A DNA stretch of 64,000 nucleotides from CAWBUW01 sp963792075 (lineage in GTDB: Bacteria > Chloroflexota > Anaerolineae > Anaerolineales > UBA4823). The first letter of the stretch is position 1, and each line of letters opens with the position of its first letter. Shown in pieces: positions 46,088 through 53,821 of the stretch. The translations under genes and the position numbers were made by a program. Under the pieces are notes generated by a model that saw only the letters and a program-made list of their open reading frames with translations, ran no database searches and was not told the origin of the DNA. Where the stretch lies: assembly GCA_963792075.1 (NCBI GenBank), contig CAWBUW010000012.1, positions 62,001 through 126,000 on the forward strand. Reading direction: 5' to 3'.

Positions 46088-46553
46088 CGTTACCCGGCTG
46101 CTGGAAAGCCGTGGCATTCCCTTCAGCGCCTACGAGCTGCCCGCCGAGAAACTTGGCGCGCTAGAAACGGCGCAATTGCTGAACCTGGATGCCGACCGGG
46201 TCTTTAAGACCATTGTGGTCGTGCGCAGCGCCGAGAGCGGAAAAGGCAAGCCCATCCTGGCCATCGTGCCAGGCCCCCTGGAAGTTGACCTTAAAAAACT
46301 GGCAAAAGCCGTTCAAGCGAAGAAGCTCGAACTGCCCACCCAGCGCGAGGCAGAGGCCCTGACGGGCTTACGAGCCGGCGGCATCTCCCCTTTGGCGCTG
46401 CTCAACCGCGGTTTTCAAATCCTGCTGGATGAGACCGCCCAGTTATTTGATGAAATCCATATTTCGGGAGGACAGCGCGGCTTGAACATCCGCCTGCCCG
46501 TCCAGGCGCTGGTCGAACTGACCAGCGCCCAACTGGCCGATATCAGCTCCTGA
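46074..46553 (+). CDS. YbaK/EbsC-family aminoacyl-tRNA deacylase
   Basis: 159 residues. The fold blocks ALETAQLLNLDADRVFKTIVV, AIVPGPLEVDLKKLAKA, and the C-terminal GGISPLALLNRGFQILLDE are those of YbaK, which hydrolyses mischarged Cys-tRNA(Pro). The lysine of RVFKTIV corresponds to the catalytically important one. It starts inside the kinase gene and is therefore cotranscribed, but a functional link is unclear. Confidence 0.9.
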   Translation: MIKNNVTRLLESRGIPFSAYELPAEKLGALETAQLLNLDADRVFKTIVVVRSAESGKGKPILAIVPGPLEVDLKKLAKAVQAKKLELPTQREAEALTGLRAGGISPLALLNRGFQILLDETAQLFDEIHISGGQRGLNIRLPVQALVELTSAQLADISS

Positions 46554-46570
46554 AAAGAATATCAGGCTCT

Positions 46571-46635
46571 CTGGGAATCGCCGTGGTAGGGCGGTTATGT
46601 GGTCTGCCCTTTGTCACGGCAACTCCCAATGAACC
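46571..46635. repeat. Intergenic repeat, copy without the central hairpin
   Basis: The same element as 25184-25286 but inverted, and short by 38 bp: the central hairpin is missing and only tgtgg remains at that point. It lies between convergent genes. Confidence 0.85.
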
Positions 46636-46640
46636 GAATA

Positions 46641-47216
46641 TCATCCGGCACCGAAAGTTCCCAACAACTCTCCATTGATATAGACGGAATAGATGCCGGC
46701 GCTGAATTTACCCAAAGGCAGGGTTACATCTAAAGCCTGGATCACTTCAGTACACGCCAGGTTGCCATCGACTACTGAGTAGATTTCTAAGTCGACACGC
46801 TTCTGCTCTACATTTGTCTGCATCACCACACGTAGTTGGTGGCAAGGGTTTGGAAGGCTACCTGCAAGGTGGAGGTCGACCTGTACCGGAGAGCCCTCCG
46901 TCACAACCAACCCACTATCTGCTTTCTCAATTTGCACTACGCCACGCACCAGGCCCGCATCGCCGGGCTGCGGTTCATATCCGGTCTCCGGGGCGGGATA
47001 TGCCGAAGCGCTGCTGTTCAACGGTTCCCCAGGCAGCGGGTATGGCGTTGCCTGTCCCATGGGTTCAGCGGCCGGCTCGGGATAGGGGGTGGCCTCAACC
47101 AGAGGCTCTGGCGTAGGCTGCTCCTCGAGAGGCGCCGGCTGAGCAGGGCTTGCAGCGCAAGCAGATAACACGAAGACACATATCACCATCAAGCTTAACA
47201 TTCCACGCATTTTCAA
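46641..47216 (-). CDS. Small lipoprotein with a Pro/Glu-rich linker
   Basis: 191 residues. The lipobox is LSAC (Cys20). Residues 21-95 are rich in Pro, Glu, Ala and Tyr with short repeats (EATPYPEPAAEP, QATPYPLPGEP). The C-terminal 95 residues form a beta-rich domain (GVVQIEKADSGLVVTEGSPV...GIYSVYINGELLGTF) not assigned to a family. It is probably anchored outside the membrane. A long perfect hairpin lies between it and rtcB. Confidence 0.7.
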   Translation of the reverse strand: MKMRGMLSLMVICVFVLSACAASPAQPAPLEEQPTPEPLVEATPYPEPAAEPMGQATPYPLPGEPLNSSASAYPAPETGYEPQPGDAGLVRGVVQIEKADSGLVVTEGSPVQVDLHLAGSLPNPCHQLRVVMQTNVEQKRVDLEIYSVVDGNLACTEVIQALDVTLPLGKFSAGIYSVYINGELLGTFGAG

Positions 47217-47245
47217 CTCCTAAGGTTAGTTGTTCTTTTTTATTG

Positions 47246-47292
47246 TTTGGGGGTTGTTTTAGGCGGCTTTGCCGCCTAAAACAACCCCCAAA
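47246..47292. repeat. Perfect hairpin, 22-bp stem, TTT loop
   Basis: Begins tttgggggttgttttaggcg; the centre is ggcTTTgcc as at 25237 and 49312. It starts 28 nt after the rtcB stop (minus strand) and has no T-run. Confidence 0.9.
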
Positions 47293-47319
47293 TCCCCTTA
47301 TCCCGGGGCTGGCGTAATT

Positions 47320-48770
47320 TTACCCTTTAATCACTGCCACCGGCACCAGGCGGGCGACTTTCCTGGCAATTTCCGCCCCGGTTACAGTCTCTACGACTGC
47401 GTCCACATCTTTATAAGCCTGGGGCGCTTCTTCGGCCAGGCCAGCCATCGAACCGGCGCGTATGTGAATCCCGCCTGCTTCCAGGTCACGCCGCAGCGTC
47501 TCACCGCGCACCTGCTGCTTGGCCTGGTGACGGCTCATCACGCGGCCTGCGCCATGACAGGTGGAGCCAAATGATTGCTGCATGCTTTTTTCTGTTCCCA
47601 CCAGCACCCAGGAACAGGTCCCCATGCTGCCCGGCACCAGGACAGGTTGTCCCATCGCGCGGTATTCAGGCGGCAGGTCGGTTGAGCCAGGGCCGAAGGC
47701 ACGTGTGGCTCCCTTTCGATGCACACACACCCGGATTGGCTTTCCATCGACGATGTGAGTCTCTATTTTGCCCATGTTATGCGCAATGTCATACACCTGA
47801 TGCAAATGCCAGTTGGGCACTTTCCCCGCCAGGACTTCCTCGAACGCCCGCCGGGCACTGTGCGCCAAAAGTTGGCGGTTTGCAAAAGCGAAGTTGGCCG
47901 CGCAGCGCATGGCTGCCAGGTAATCTTGCCCTTCCGGCGAATTGAGCGGAGCGCAAACCAGCTCGCGGTCCGGTAAATGGATGCCATAGCGCCGCACCGC
48001 CGCCTGGAATTCCTCCACGTAATCCGTACAGATCTGGTGGCCGAACCCGCGTGATCCGCAGTGGATCTGCACCACCAGATTTCCCTCTGCAGCCCCATCA
48101 CCTGGGCTGCTTCGGGATCAAACACCTGCTCCACCAGGTCTACTTCGATGAAATGATTGCCCGCACCCAAGGAGCCAAGCTGGGGTAAGCCGCGTTCCTT
48201 CGCCCGGCTGCTGACCTTGCCGGGATCAGCGCCTTCTAATTTGCCCCCCTCTTCCGTGCGGCGCACGTCCTGCTCGCTGGCAAACCCTTTCTTGAGCGTC
48301 CAGCGGGCGCCTTCGCGGCAGACCTGGTCTAACTCTGCTCCGCTCAAGCGCACCGCGCCCTTTTCACCGACACCGCTGGGGCAATATTGATTCAGGGCGT
48401 TGGCCAGGTCGTCCAATGAATTAGCCACCTCATCATAATCAATTTGTGAACCCAGAAGGCGCACACCGCAGTTGATATCATATCCAATCGCGCCAGGAGA
48501 TATCACCCCATCCGGGTAGCGCGTGGCAGCTACTCCGCCAATCGGGAAACCATAGCCCTGGTGCATGTCTGGCATCACCACAACGTGCCCGACCAGGCCG
48601 GGCAGCGTGGCGGCATTGACGGCTTGGTCCAGGGACTTGTCCTCCATCACCTTCTGCAGCAGCTCACGCGTGGCAAACAGGCGTACGGGCACGCGCATAT
48701 CCTCCCGGAAAGATTGCGGGATTTCCCATTCGTAATTCGAGATTTTGATCAGATCCTTTAACTTAACCAT
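47320..48770 (-). pseudogene. rtcB: RNA ligase RtcB split by a one-base frameshift
   Basis: Together the two frames make a full RtcB of about 483 residues, a GTP- and Mn-dependent ligase joining 2',3'-cyclic phosphate or 3'-phosphate RNA ends to 5'-OH ends. The first frame has DINCGVRLL (metal Cys101) and LGAGNHFIEVD (His206). The second begins at IHCGSRGFGHQ and has CHGAGRVMSR with the guanylated His. The break is near 48086; one added G (cag-gag-gga) restores the reading. Without it the ligase would lose its active site. It lies downstream of archease, its normal partner. A sequence error or a very recent mutation is likely. Confidence 0.9.
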
Positions 48771-48821
48771 GCGGATCTCCTTTCTCGATCGCGCCAGCCT
48801 CGAAACTGCTACTTTGCTCGA

Positions 48822-49241
48822 TCAAACATCGAACACGATCTTCACGCGCACACTGCCGGCTTCCTGGCGCACTGCCAGGTTGTGGTAAGTGACTGCCTTG
48901 ATCTCTTTATCTATTGAACGCAGCGCTGCGCCTTCCAGTTCCGCCTGCAGCTCCAACTGCTCGCCGGGTGCTGGCTGACTCAAAATTAACCGGAAGCGAT
49001 CAAACCCCAGGCCAGCTTGTTGAGCATAATACAGCAGCTCGCTTAAGAAACGCACCAGCAGGCTCTCTGCATCATAGGCGCTGACCTTGAACGCACGGAT
49101 TTCCCGGGGAGCCGGCTGCAGCTTTGCCCCAGACAGAGCATACATCCCGCGGGCAGCCTGTTCCAGCAATCCCGGCAGATCCTCTGCCCAGGCCTCTAAT
49201 TCCCAGTCAGCGGTATGCTCGCGCTCACGAAAACCAGCCAT
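48822..49241 (-). CDS. Archease, RtcB cofactor protein
   Basis: 139 residues. The N-terminal REHTADWELEAWAEDLPGL and the middle DAESLLVRFLSELLYYAQ carry the acidic metal-binding residues of the archease family, and the C-terminal part ends in KAVTYHNLAVR...VKIVFDV, also typical. Archease speeds guanylation and turnover of RtcB. It starts at 49241 with AGAGG upstream and a TATACT -10 box before it. It is 51 nt before rtcB in the same direction, so the two form an RNA-repair operon. Confidence 0.92.
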   Translation of the reverse strand: MAGFREREHTADWELEAWAEDLPGLLEQAARGMYALSGAKLQPAPREIRAFKVSAYDAESLLVRFLSELLYYAQQAGLGFDRFRLILSQPAPGEQLELQAELEGAALRSIDKEIKAVTYHNLAVRQEAGSVRVKIVFDV

Positions 49242-49285
49242 CCATATGCCTCTTTGCAAGTATAACGGATTTTCTAAGAGAAAAG

Positions 49286-49340
49286 AGGGGATTGGGGGTG
49301 TATGCCGTGGCTTTGCCACGGCATACACCCCCAATCCCCT
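49286..49340. repeat. Perfect hairpin, 26-bp stem, TTT loop
   Basis: Begins aggggattgggggtgtatgc; the centre is ggcTTTgcc. It starts 4 nt after the stop of the M23 gene (minus strand) and lies before the archease promoter. No T-run. Confidence 0.92.
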
Positions 49341-49344
49341 TTCT

Positions 49345-50247
49345 TTATTTATAGATGTTAGCCAGGAATTTCAGCGGGTCCACCCATTGGAAAATGCCAC
49401 TCACCCGCCAGGTACAGTATTGGCCCATTTCTCCTGGCCTGGCATCGTTGGTGTAGTGCGCCATCTCACCTGGCTGCCAGCTCGACGGCCCGACTCGAAT
49501 TTCCAGGTGAAGGTGCGGCACCAGGGCATTACCGCTCTGGCCGACCGCGCCCAGGGCCTGGCCGCAAGCTGCTTCCTCCCCGATCTGGACGAGAGGCGCA
49601 GCTTGCAGATGGGCATACAGGATGTATACAGAGCGCTCCGTATCCTGCCAATCCGGCTGAGGCACAGCCGGGCAAGTCAACGCCGGATCCGGCGTCCAGG
49701 GGGCTGCGGCTTGTGGCAGCAGGTCCCGCCAGGCAACAGGCAGGTCTTGCAGCCGCGTCTCGACGATCACCGCTGACCCATAGGGGAAACGATCGCTTTG
49801 GGCCAGGATGATTTTACCTGGAAGGAGGTCCTGTACCGGCATTCCGGCTGTAGCGATCCCGGAGCCTGCCAGCCTGTCCGCCAGGTCCACGCCCTGGTGC
49901 GGATTGTCCGAGCCTGGTGGAGGCGGGTTAAAAGGGTTGGATACGATCTCCGGCAGTTGCTCCAATGAGTATCCCGACAGAGGCGAGCAGACCTGGACAG
50001 ATGGCGTGGGGGTAGGCAGTGGCTGCGTAGGCGTGAGGGTTACAGAGGCGGCCGGTTGTAAAGTTTCCGTCATTGTAGGCTGAACAGGGGTGATCGTCCA
50101 GCTCGGCGCAGGCGAAACCATGGTGGCAGGAGTCCCCGGCGGTGAACCGGAACGGGCTGTCTGTATTGTACAGGCAGCCAGGAATCCCACAAAACAGAAC
50201 AGGCAGCTAATCAGCCGGCGCGGCATTGGCAGGCGCCAGGGCATCAT
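49345..50247 (-). CDS. M23-family peptidase lipoprotein
   Basis: 300 residues (292 or so if started at 50226). The signal peptide ends in LAAC, and a Thr/Pro linker follows. The M23 zinc ligands are NPHQGVDLAD (His, Asp) and VPHLHLEIR (HLH). It should cut peptidoglycan peptides outside the membrane, or act as a regulator of such enzymes. It starts on the stop codon of an MFS remnant (TGATG overlap), showing that translation was once coupled to an intact transporter gene. It is the last gene of the DUF2089 operon. Confidence 0.88.
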   Translation of the reverse strand: MMPWRLPMPRRLISCLFCFVGFLAACTIQTARSGSPPGTPATMVSPAPSWTITPVQPTMTETLQPAASVTLTPTQPLPTPTPSVQVCSPLSGYSLEQLPEIVSNPFNPPPPGSDNPHQGVDLADRLAGSGIATAGMPVQDLLPGKIILAQSDRFPYGSAVIVETRLQDLPVAWRDLLPQAAAPWTPDPALTCPAVPQPDWQDTERSVYILYAHLQAAPLVQIGEEAACGQALGAVGQSGNALVPHLHLEIRVGPSSWQPGEMAHYTNDARPGEMGQYCTWRVSGIFQWVDPLKFLANIYK

Positions 50248-50519
50248 GGTCTGGCAGCAAAGAGCAGCGCCATACCCGATCCTGGACCGCTGCCTACCCA
50301 GGGGCTAAAGGAATTAAACAGACTCCCGCCTGGCTGCATGGCGGGTTCCATGACCCGGTCGGCGAGAGGGCCCGCAATCAGCATGGCCAGGGGGCTGACC
50401 AACCAGGCAATTAAACGCCGGATTGAGAAAACCCGGCCCTGTATATCGGGGGCCACTTTAGACTGCCAGATTGCCTGGTTGGAGCCATTAATAATGGGCA
50501 AATCCGTCTCAGTCAACAA
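50244..50519 (-). pseudogene. C-terminal remnant of an MFS transporter
   Basis: About 85 residues with clear MFS similarity: LPIINGSNQAIWQSKV, PDIQGRVFSIRRLIAW, LIAGPLADRVMEPAM. The first ~300 residues expected of such a transporter are missing. Recognisable sequence begins around 50500, within 10 bp of the stop of the upstream gene, so a deletion probably joined the two. It is translationally coupled to the M23 gene downstream. Confidence 0.75.
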
Positions 50520-50889
50520 ACACCTCGATGTGTTCGCCGTCTTCTTCGTCCATCACATCCACGATCTTACCTTCTAACTGGCCGGAACGCACCGCATCCG
50601 CGATCTGGCTGAAGTTTACCTCGGGCGCAAACTGGGTCGCAATATTCATGCCTGCATCGACAAGGCCAAGTGGCAGGTTAACATTTACCTTGGTCTTACC
50701 CGTTTTCATATCGGTCACACGGACGCGTAACCAGCCCTTGTTCAGCCGCCCAGGTGGCGTAGGAGGAGCCGGCTGCAAATCTTTACGACCTTCGCGCAGC
50801 GCGGCCAACAGCTTGGCGCCCTCTTCTGCAGTGATCTTGCCTTCCTGGATCATCTTTAAGATTCGCATTCGTTCATCAGGTGTTGCCAT
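50509..50889 (-). CDS. Small protein with an N-terminal SHOCT-like motif
   Basis: 126 residues, cytoplasmic. The N-terminus RMRILKMIQEGKITAEEGAKLLAAL is a helix-turn-helix-like hairpin of the SHOCT/YvlB-LiaX N-terminal type (positions 7-31). A Pro-rich linker follows, then a domain (WLRVRVTDMKTGKTKVNVNLPLGLVDAGM) ending in HIEVFVD. The C-terminal domain is matched in part by the gene before it (RVYQPEGKSPRQIAISLPL...RVEVYFG). It is the fourth member of an operon whose proteins share the same motif. Confidence 0.75.
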   Translation of the reverse strand: MATPDERMRILKMIQEGKITAEEGAKLLAALREGRKDLQPAPPTPPGRLNKGWLRVRVTDMKTGKTKVNVNLPLGLVDAGMNIATQFAPEVNFSQIADAVRSGQLEGKIVDVMDEEDGEHIEVFVD

Positions 50890-50916
50890 CTCTTACTCTC
50901 CTTCATTCATCGAAAG

Positions 50917-50931
50917 TCTGTCCAAAAATTG
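50917..50931. repeat. 15-bp repeated motif beside a hairpin
   Basis: tctgtccaaaaattg, identical to 39573-39587, ending 3 nt before a perfect hairpin. Confidence 0.6.
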
Positions 50932-50934
50932 GGC

Positions 50935-50979
50935 AGGACGGGTATTTGGCAGCGCGATGCGCTGCCAAATACCCGTCCT
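50935..50979. repeat. Perfect hairpin, 21-bp stem, GAT loop
   Basis: Begins aggacgggtatttggcagcg; the centre is gcGATgc, as at 57531. It lies 20 nt after the stop of the upstream gene in the DUF2089 operon. No T-run. Confidence 0.9.
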
Positions 50980-50999
50980 CAATCTTTTAGGGCAGATGA

Positions 51000-51713
51000 T
51001 TATCCAAAGTAAACTTCAACCCGTTCACCATTCGCACCTTCATTGACTTCAATGTAAACCGGTTGGTCAAACGATGTGGTTCTCAGCGCCAGGATCAGCT
51101 CGTCCAGTCCAGTCTCCTGCAATTGGGGGATCACCGGGCGGAAGATGCGTACAAACCAGGCCAAGGGGCCTAAGGGCAAGGGCAGGCTGATCGCGATCTG
51201 CCGCGGGCTTTTGCCTTCAGGCTGGTAGACACGGACGTGCAGCCAGCGGGCCTTCCGGCTGGCCCAGGCCAGGGTCATGACGATCACGCCCAGGAGAAAG
51301 GGCAGGCACGCTGCTATGAACCAGAAGCCGAGGCCACTCGCCTGCCAGGCCAGGTACATAAACAGCGCGCCACCCACCGTAATTGTTACACCTACGCCCA
51401 TGGGGATCCACCACCAACTGCGCCAGCGGTATTGCGCTGGATCAAAGCTGGGACCCTGGGTTGATTGTTCTGCCTGGAGCTCTTCCACGACAGGTTCCAT
51501 GACCGGTACAGGTTCAGGTTCGGGAGCGAGCCTGGCATTCCCGTTCTTTCCTACCTCCAGCGGGCGAACTTCCTTCAACAGTTCTGGTTCGCCGGGTGCG
51601 GGCTGACCATCTTCCCCTGAGATTGCCGCAATCAGTCCTACGGCCTGCTCCACCGTGATCTGCTGGCGGTCTAACATTTCGAGAATTTGCAAGCGCTCAT
51701 TTTCCGTCGACAT
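51000..51713 (-). CDS. Membrane protein with an N-terminal SHOCT-like motif
   Basis: 237 residues. RLQILEMLDRQQITVEQAVGLIAAI at residues 7-31 matches the motif of its neighbours. An acidic Pro/Glu-rich linker leads to two membrane helices (about 103-160) and a C-terminal cytoplasmic domain (LHVRVYQPEGKSPRQIAISLPLPLGPL) resembling that of the gene downstream. The architecture (tag, linker, membrane hairpin, tail) suggests it joins a cytoplasmic complex to the membrane. The function is unknown. Confidence 0.75.
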   Translation of the reverse strand: MSTENERLQILEMLDRQQITVEQAVGLIAAISGEDGQPAPGEPELLKEVRPLEVGKNGNARLAPEPEPVPVMEPVVEELQAEQSTQGPSFDPAQYRWRSWWWIPMGVGVTITVGGALFMYLAWQASGLGFWFIAACLPFLLGVIVMTLAWASRKARWLHVRVYQPEGKSPRQIAISLPLPLGPLAWFVRIFRPVIPQLQETGLDELILALRTTSFDQPVYIEVNEGANGERVEVYFG

Positions 51714-51747
51714 GTGATTGCTCCTATATACAATACCCGGCCAAATA

Positions 51748-53046
51748 CTAGCTGCCGTTCCCTTCTAATGCAGCCAGCAATTGTTCGGCCTGTTCCAATG
51801 TAATTTGTTTCTGCTCTAACATTTTCAAGATAACCAGGCGTTCTTCTTCGGAAACAGGAGGAACGGATGGCTGAGGTGGCTGTGGAGGTTGGGGAAACTG
51901 GGGTTCCGTAAAGCCAAAGCGGAAAGCAGTGCGCCGGTTGCGCATCTCATCCGCGCGCCGCTCGGCCGCGGCCTGGTGCAATGCCCGTTGGGCTGCACGC
52001 TGTTGGATGGTTGCCATCTTATGCTCCATCCGCTCCTGAGCACGGCGCATTTTTTCCTGCGCCCGTTCCATCGCTCGCTGGCTGGCTTCTTGAGCCTGCT
52101 GGCGAATACGCTCCGCATGCTCCCGCGAGACACCCGAGACCCCCATGGTTGCCGAAAGGTTGCTCAGGGTGCTGTTCAATTGTTGTTCGAGCAGATCCAT
52201 CTGCGCCTGCATTTGCTGTGTCACCTGCTGGGAGATGGTCTCCGCCATGTCTTCAAACTCACCCCCGAACTCGAAGCCCGGTTCGGGCATGCTCTCCCAT
52301 GCCGGCACCTGGCCTGCCAGGAGCACATTCCCACCCGCGGCCAGAGTCATTTCCGCATCCCCTTCGCCAAGAGTCACCTGGAAAGGAGCGTTGTGCTTCT
52401 TGCCTTCACTGCCCGGCAGGTTCAACACGACCCGCGCAGCTTCGGTCACATGCACCCGCACCGAAGCATCTGCAGACAGGTTGCACAATAAGTTACCTTC
52501 CGCTCGGATCTGGTAGTTGGCATCCGGCGCAGGGTCTAACCGCAGCGAAACATTCCCACTCACCTGCGCCGAAGCGCCGCCATCCACGTCATCCAACTGC
52601 AGGTTACCTTCTAAGGTCTCAACTTTGAATTCTCCCTGCACATCTCGCACGTTGGCATTGCCTTCGACCTTTTCAACCAGCAGATCGCCCATGATATTCT
52701 TCGCTTCCAGGTTACCATGCACCACTTCGATCCGCGTTGCGCCCACGCTGCGCAAATCCAGGTTTCCGTCGATCCCTTCGATCTTAAGCTCACCTTCCAG
52801 CGCTTTGAAGGCTGCGTTACCATGCACGACTGCCACCAGGCGCGCCTGGCGCGGCAGGAGCACGCTGCAATCCTTCTCACTACGCAAGAAAGCACCTTCA
52901 GCATTGGCCTCCAGCACAAGCCCGTCACTATCGTCCTGTACCTGGGCAACCACTTCTAATCCATCGGTGCCCTTGACACGCACATTCCGGTGCATTTCCA
53001 GCTCAACCAGGGCATTTTCAGCCGAGAGGGTTAACCGTTTTTCCAT
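51748..53046 (-). CDS. DUF4097-like beta-repeat protein with a C-terminal SHOCT-like motif
   Basis: 432 residues. Residues 1-230 form short beta repeats (VVHGNAAFKALEGELKIEG, VVHGNLEAKNIMGDLLVEK), like the beta-helix of DUF4097/adhesin-type stress proteins. A strongly charged coiled-coil stretch follows (about 250-375; ERIRQQAQEASQRAMERAQE). The tail RLVILKMLEQKQITLEQAEQLLAALEG repeats the tag of its neighbours, here at the C-terminus. No signal peptide is seen. The start at 53046 follows the upstream stop closely. Envelope-stress roles are known for related LiaX/YvlB proteins; here that is inference. Confidence 0.75.
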   Translation of the reverse strand: MEKRLTLSAENALVELEMHRNVRVKGTDGLEVVAQVQDDSDGLVLEANAEGAFLRSEKDCSVLLPRQARLVAVVHGNAAFKALEGELKIEGIDGNLDLRSVGATRIEVVHGNLEAKNIMGDLLVEKVEGNANVRDVQGEFKVETLEGNLQLDDVDGGASAQVSGNVSLRLDPAPDANYQIRAEGNLLCNLSADASVRVHVTEAARVVLNLPGSEGKKHNAPFQVTLGEGDAEMTLAAGGNVLLAGQVPAWESMPEPGFEFGGEFEDMAETISQQVTQQMQAQMDLLEQQLNSTLSNLSATMGVSGVSREHAERIRQQAQEASQRAMERAQEKMRRAQERMEHKMATIQQRAAQRALHQAAAERRADEMRNRRTAFRFGFTEPQFPQPPQPPQPSVPPVSEEERLVILKMLEQKQITLEQAEQLLAALEGNGS

Positions 53047-53047
53047 T

Positions 53048-53497
53048 TCACGCCTCCTCTTGCAGCAAACGCATGGCGTCTTCGGCAGTGATCCGACCCG
53101 CATCCAGGTCTTCGAGGATCGTCTGCCGCTTGGCAGTAAACCGCTCTACGTTCTCCCTCTCTGCCTGCAAGGCCGGTTCATCTATGCCCGGCTCATAGCC
53201 CAGCGTGCTGATGATTTCATTCAAACGGTTGCGAATAGTGGGGTACGAAATCCCTAGCTCAACCTCCATACGGTTCATCTTACCTTCGCAGCGGACGAAA
53301 GTTTCGATAAAACCCAGTTGTTCCACGGATAAACGGGCTACAAAACGTTCAACAAATGCCTGTTGTTCTTTACTCAACGGGCTAGAAGATCCGGCAACAA
53401 ACCGGCCTTCCACATGGGTATCGCAGTTACTGCAGTACAGATGAGTGACATGCATCTCACCGCCGCAAAACGGACAAGCTGTTGGAATTGTGTTCAT
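53048..53497 (-). CDS. DUF2089 zinc-ribbon/HTH regulator with a C-terminal SHOCT-like motif
   Basis: 149 residues. A zinc ribbon (Cys8, Cys11, Cys22, Cys25), then the DUF2089 helix-turn-helix region (LSVEQLGFIETFVRCEGKMN, LGISYPTIRNRLNEII), then a C-terminal tag RQTILEDLDAGRITAEDAMRLLQ. It is the first gene of the operon and lies behind a perfect promoter that carries a palindrome near the transcription start, so autoregulation is likely. It is the only likely transcription factor in the operon. Confidence 0.88.
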   Translation of the reverse strand: MNTIPTACPFCGGEMHVTHLYCSNCDTHVEGRFVAGSSSPLSKEQQAFVERFVARLSVEQLGFIETFVRCEGKMNRMEVELGISYPTIRNRLNEIISTLGYEPGIDEPALQAERENVERFTAKRQTILEDLDAGRITAEDAMRLLQEEA

Positions 53498-53522
53498 CGG
53501 CTCACTCCTTTTCCCAGTTTTT

Positions 53523-53535
53523 TATCACTGTGATA
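53523..53535. promoter_or_regulatory. Palindromic operator near the DUF2089 transcription start
   Basis: TATCAC-T-GTGATA, a perfect 6-bp-arm palindrome. It begins 5 nt downstream of the -10 box and would cover the transcription start. Confidence 0.6.
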
Positions 53536-53540
53536 CTTTG

Positions 53541-53568
53541 ATTATATCAATTATTTTCAAATTGTCAA
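53541..53568 (-). promoter_or_regulatory. Perfect-consensus sigma-70 promoter of the DUF2089 operon
   Basis: On the minus strand TTGACA (53563-53568), 16-nt spacer, TATAAT (53541-53546). Both hexamers match consensus at all six positions. A related sequence, ttgacaaattgatattt, lies further upstream at about 53616-53632. Confidence 0.85.
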
Positions 53569-53650
53569 TCAATATTTTCAATATTATTACGTATTTTTCG
53601 AAGTATTTCGCTATTAAATATCAATTTGTCAAAAGCGATATTCCATTCTG

Positions 53651-53712
53651 GGGGGAAAATTGGGGGTGCTGGGTGGGGCAATAGCCCCACCCAGCACCCC
53701 CAATTTTCCCCC
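53651..53712. repeat. Perfect hairpin, 29-bp stem, AATA loop
   Basis: Begins gggggaaaattgggggtgct; inner arms gggtggggc / gccccaccc. It lies between the DUF2089 promoter and a small membrane-protein gene. No T-run. Confidence 0.92.
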
Positions 53713-53734
53713 TAAAAGGCAGGGAAGAGATAAA

Positions 53735-53771
53735 GCGAGACAGGACGGATTGGATTTCCGTCCTGTCTCGC
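53735..53771 (-). repeat. Perfect hairpin, 15-bp stem
   Basis: gcgagacaggacgga pairs with tccgtcctgtctcgc around a 7-nt loop, 22 nt beyond the larger hairpin. It follows the stop at 53822 (minus strand) and may terminate that transcript, although a T-run is lacking. Confidence 0.7.
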
Positions 53772-53821
53772 ATATAGAAGGCCCAAAGCGTGGCGATGGC
53801 GGCCGGTGCGCTCGAAGCGGG

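Larger units (their letters stand above)
53498..53821. other. Non-coding gap of 324 nt
   Basis: It holds the DUF2089 operon promoter and operator (minus strand), a very AT-rich stretch with repeated ttgacaa motifs, and two perfect hairpins. I see no coding sequence or RNA gene in it. Confidence 0.7.
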
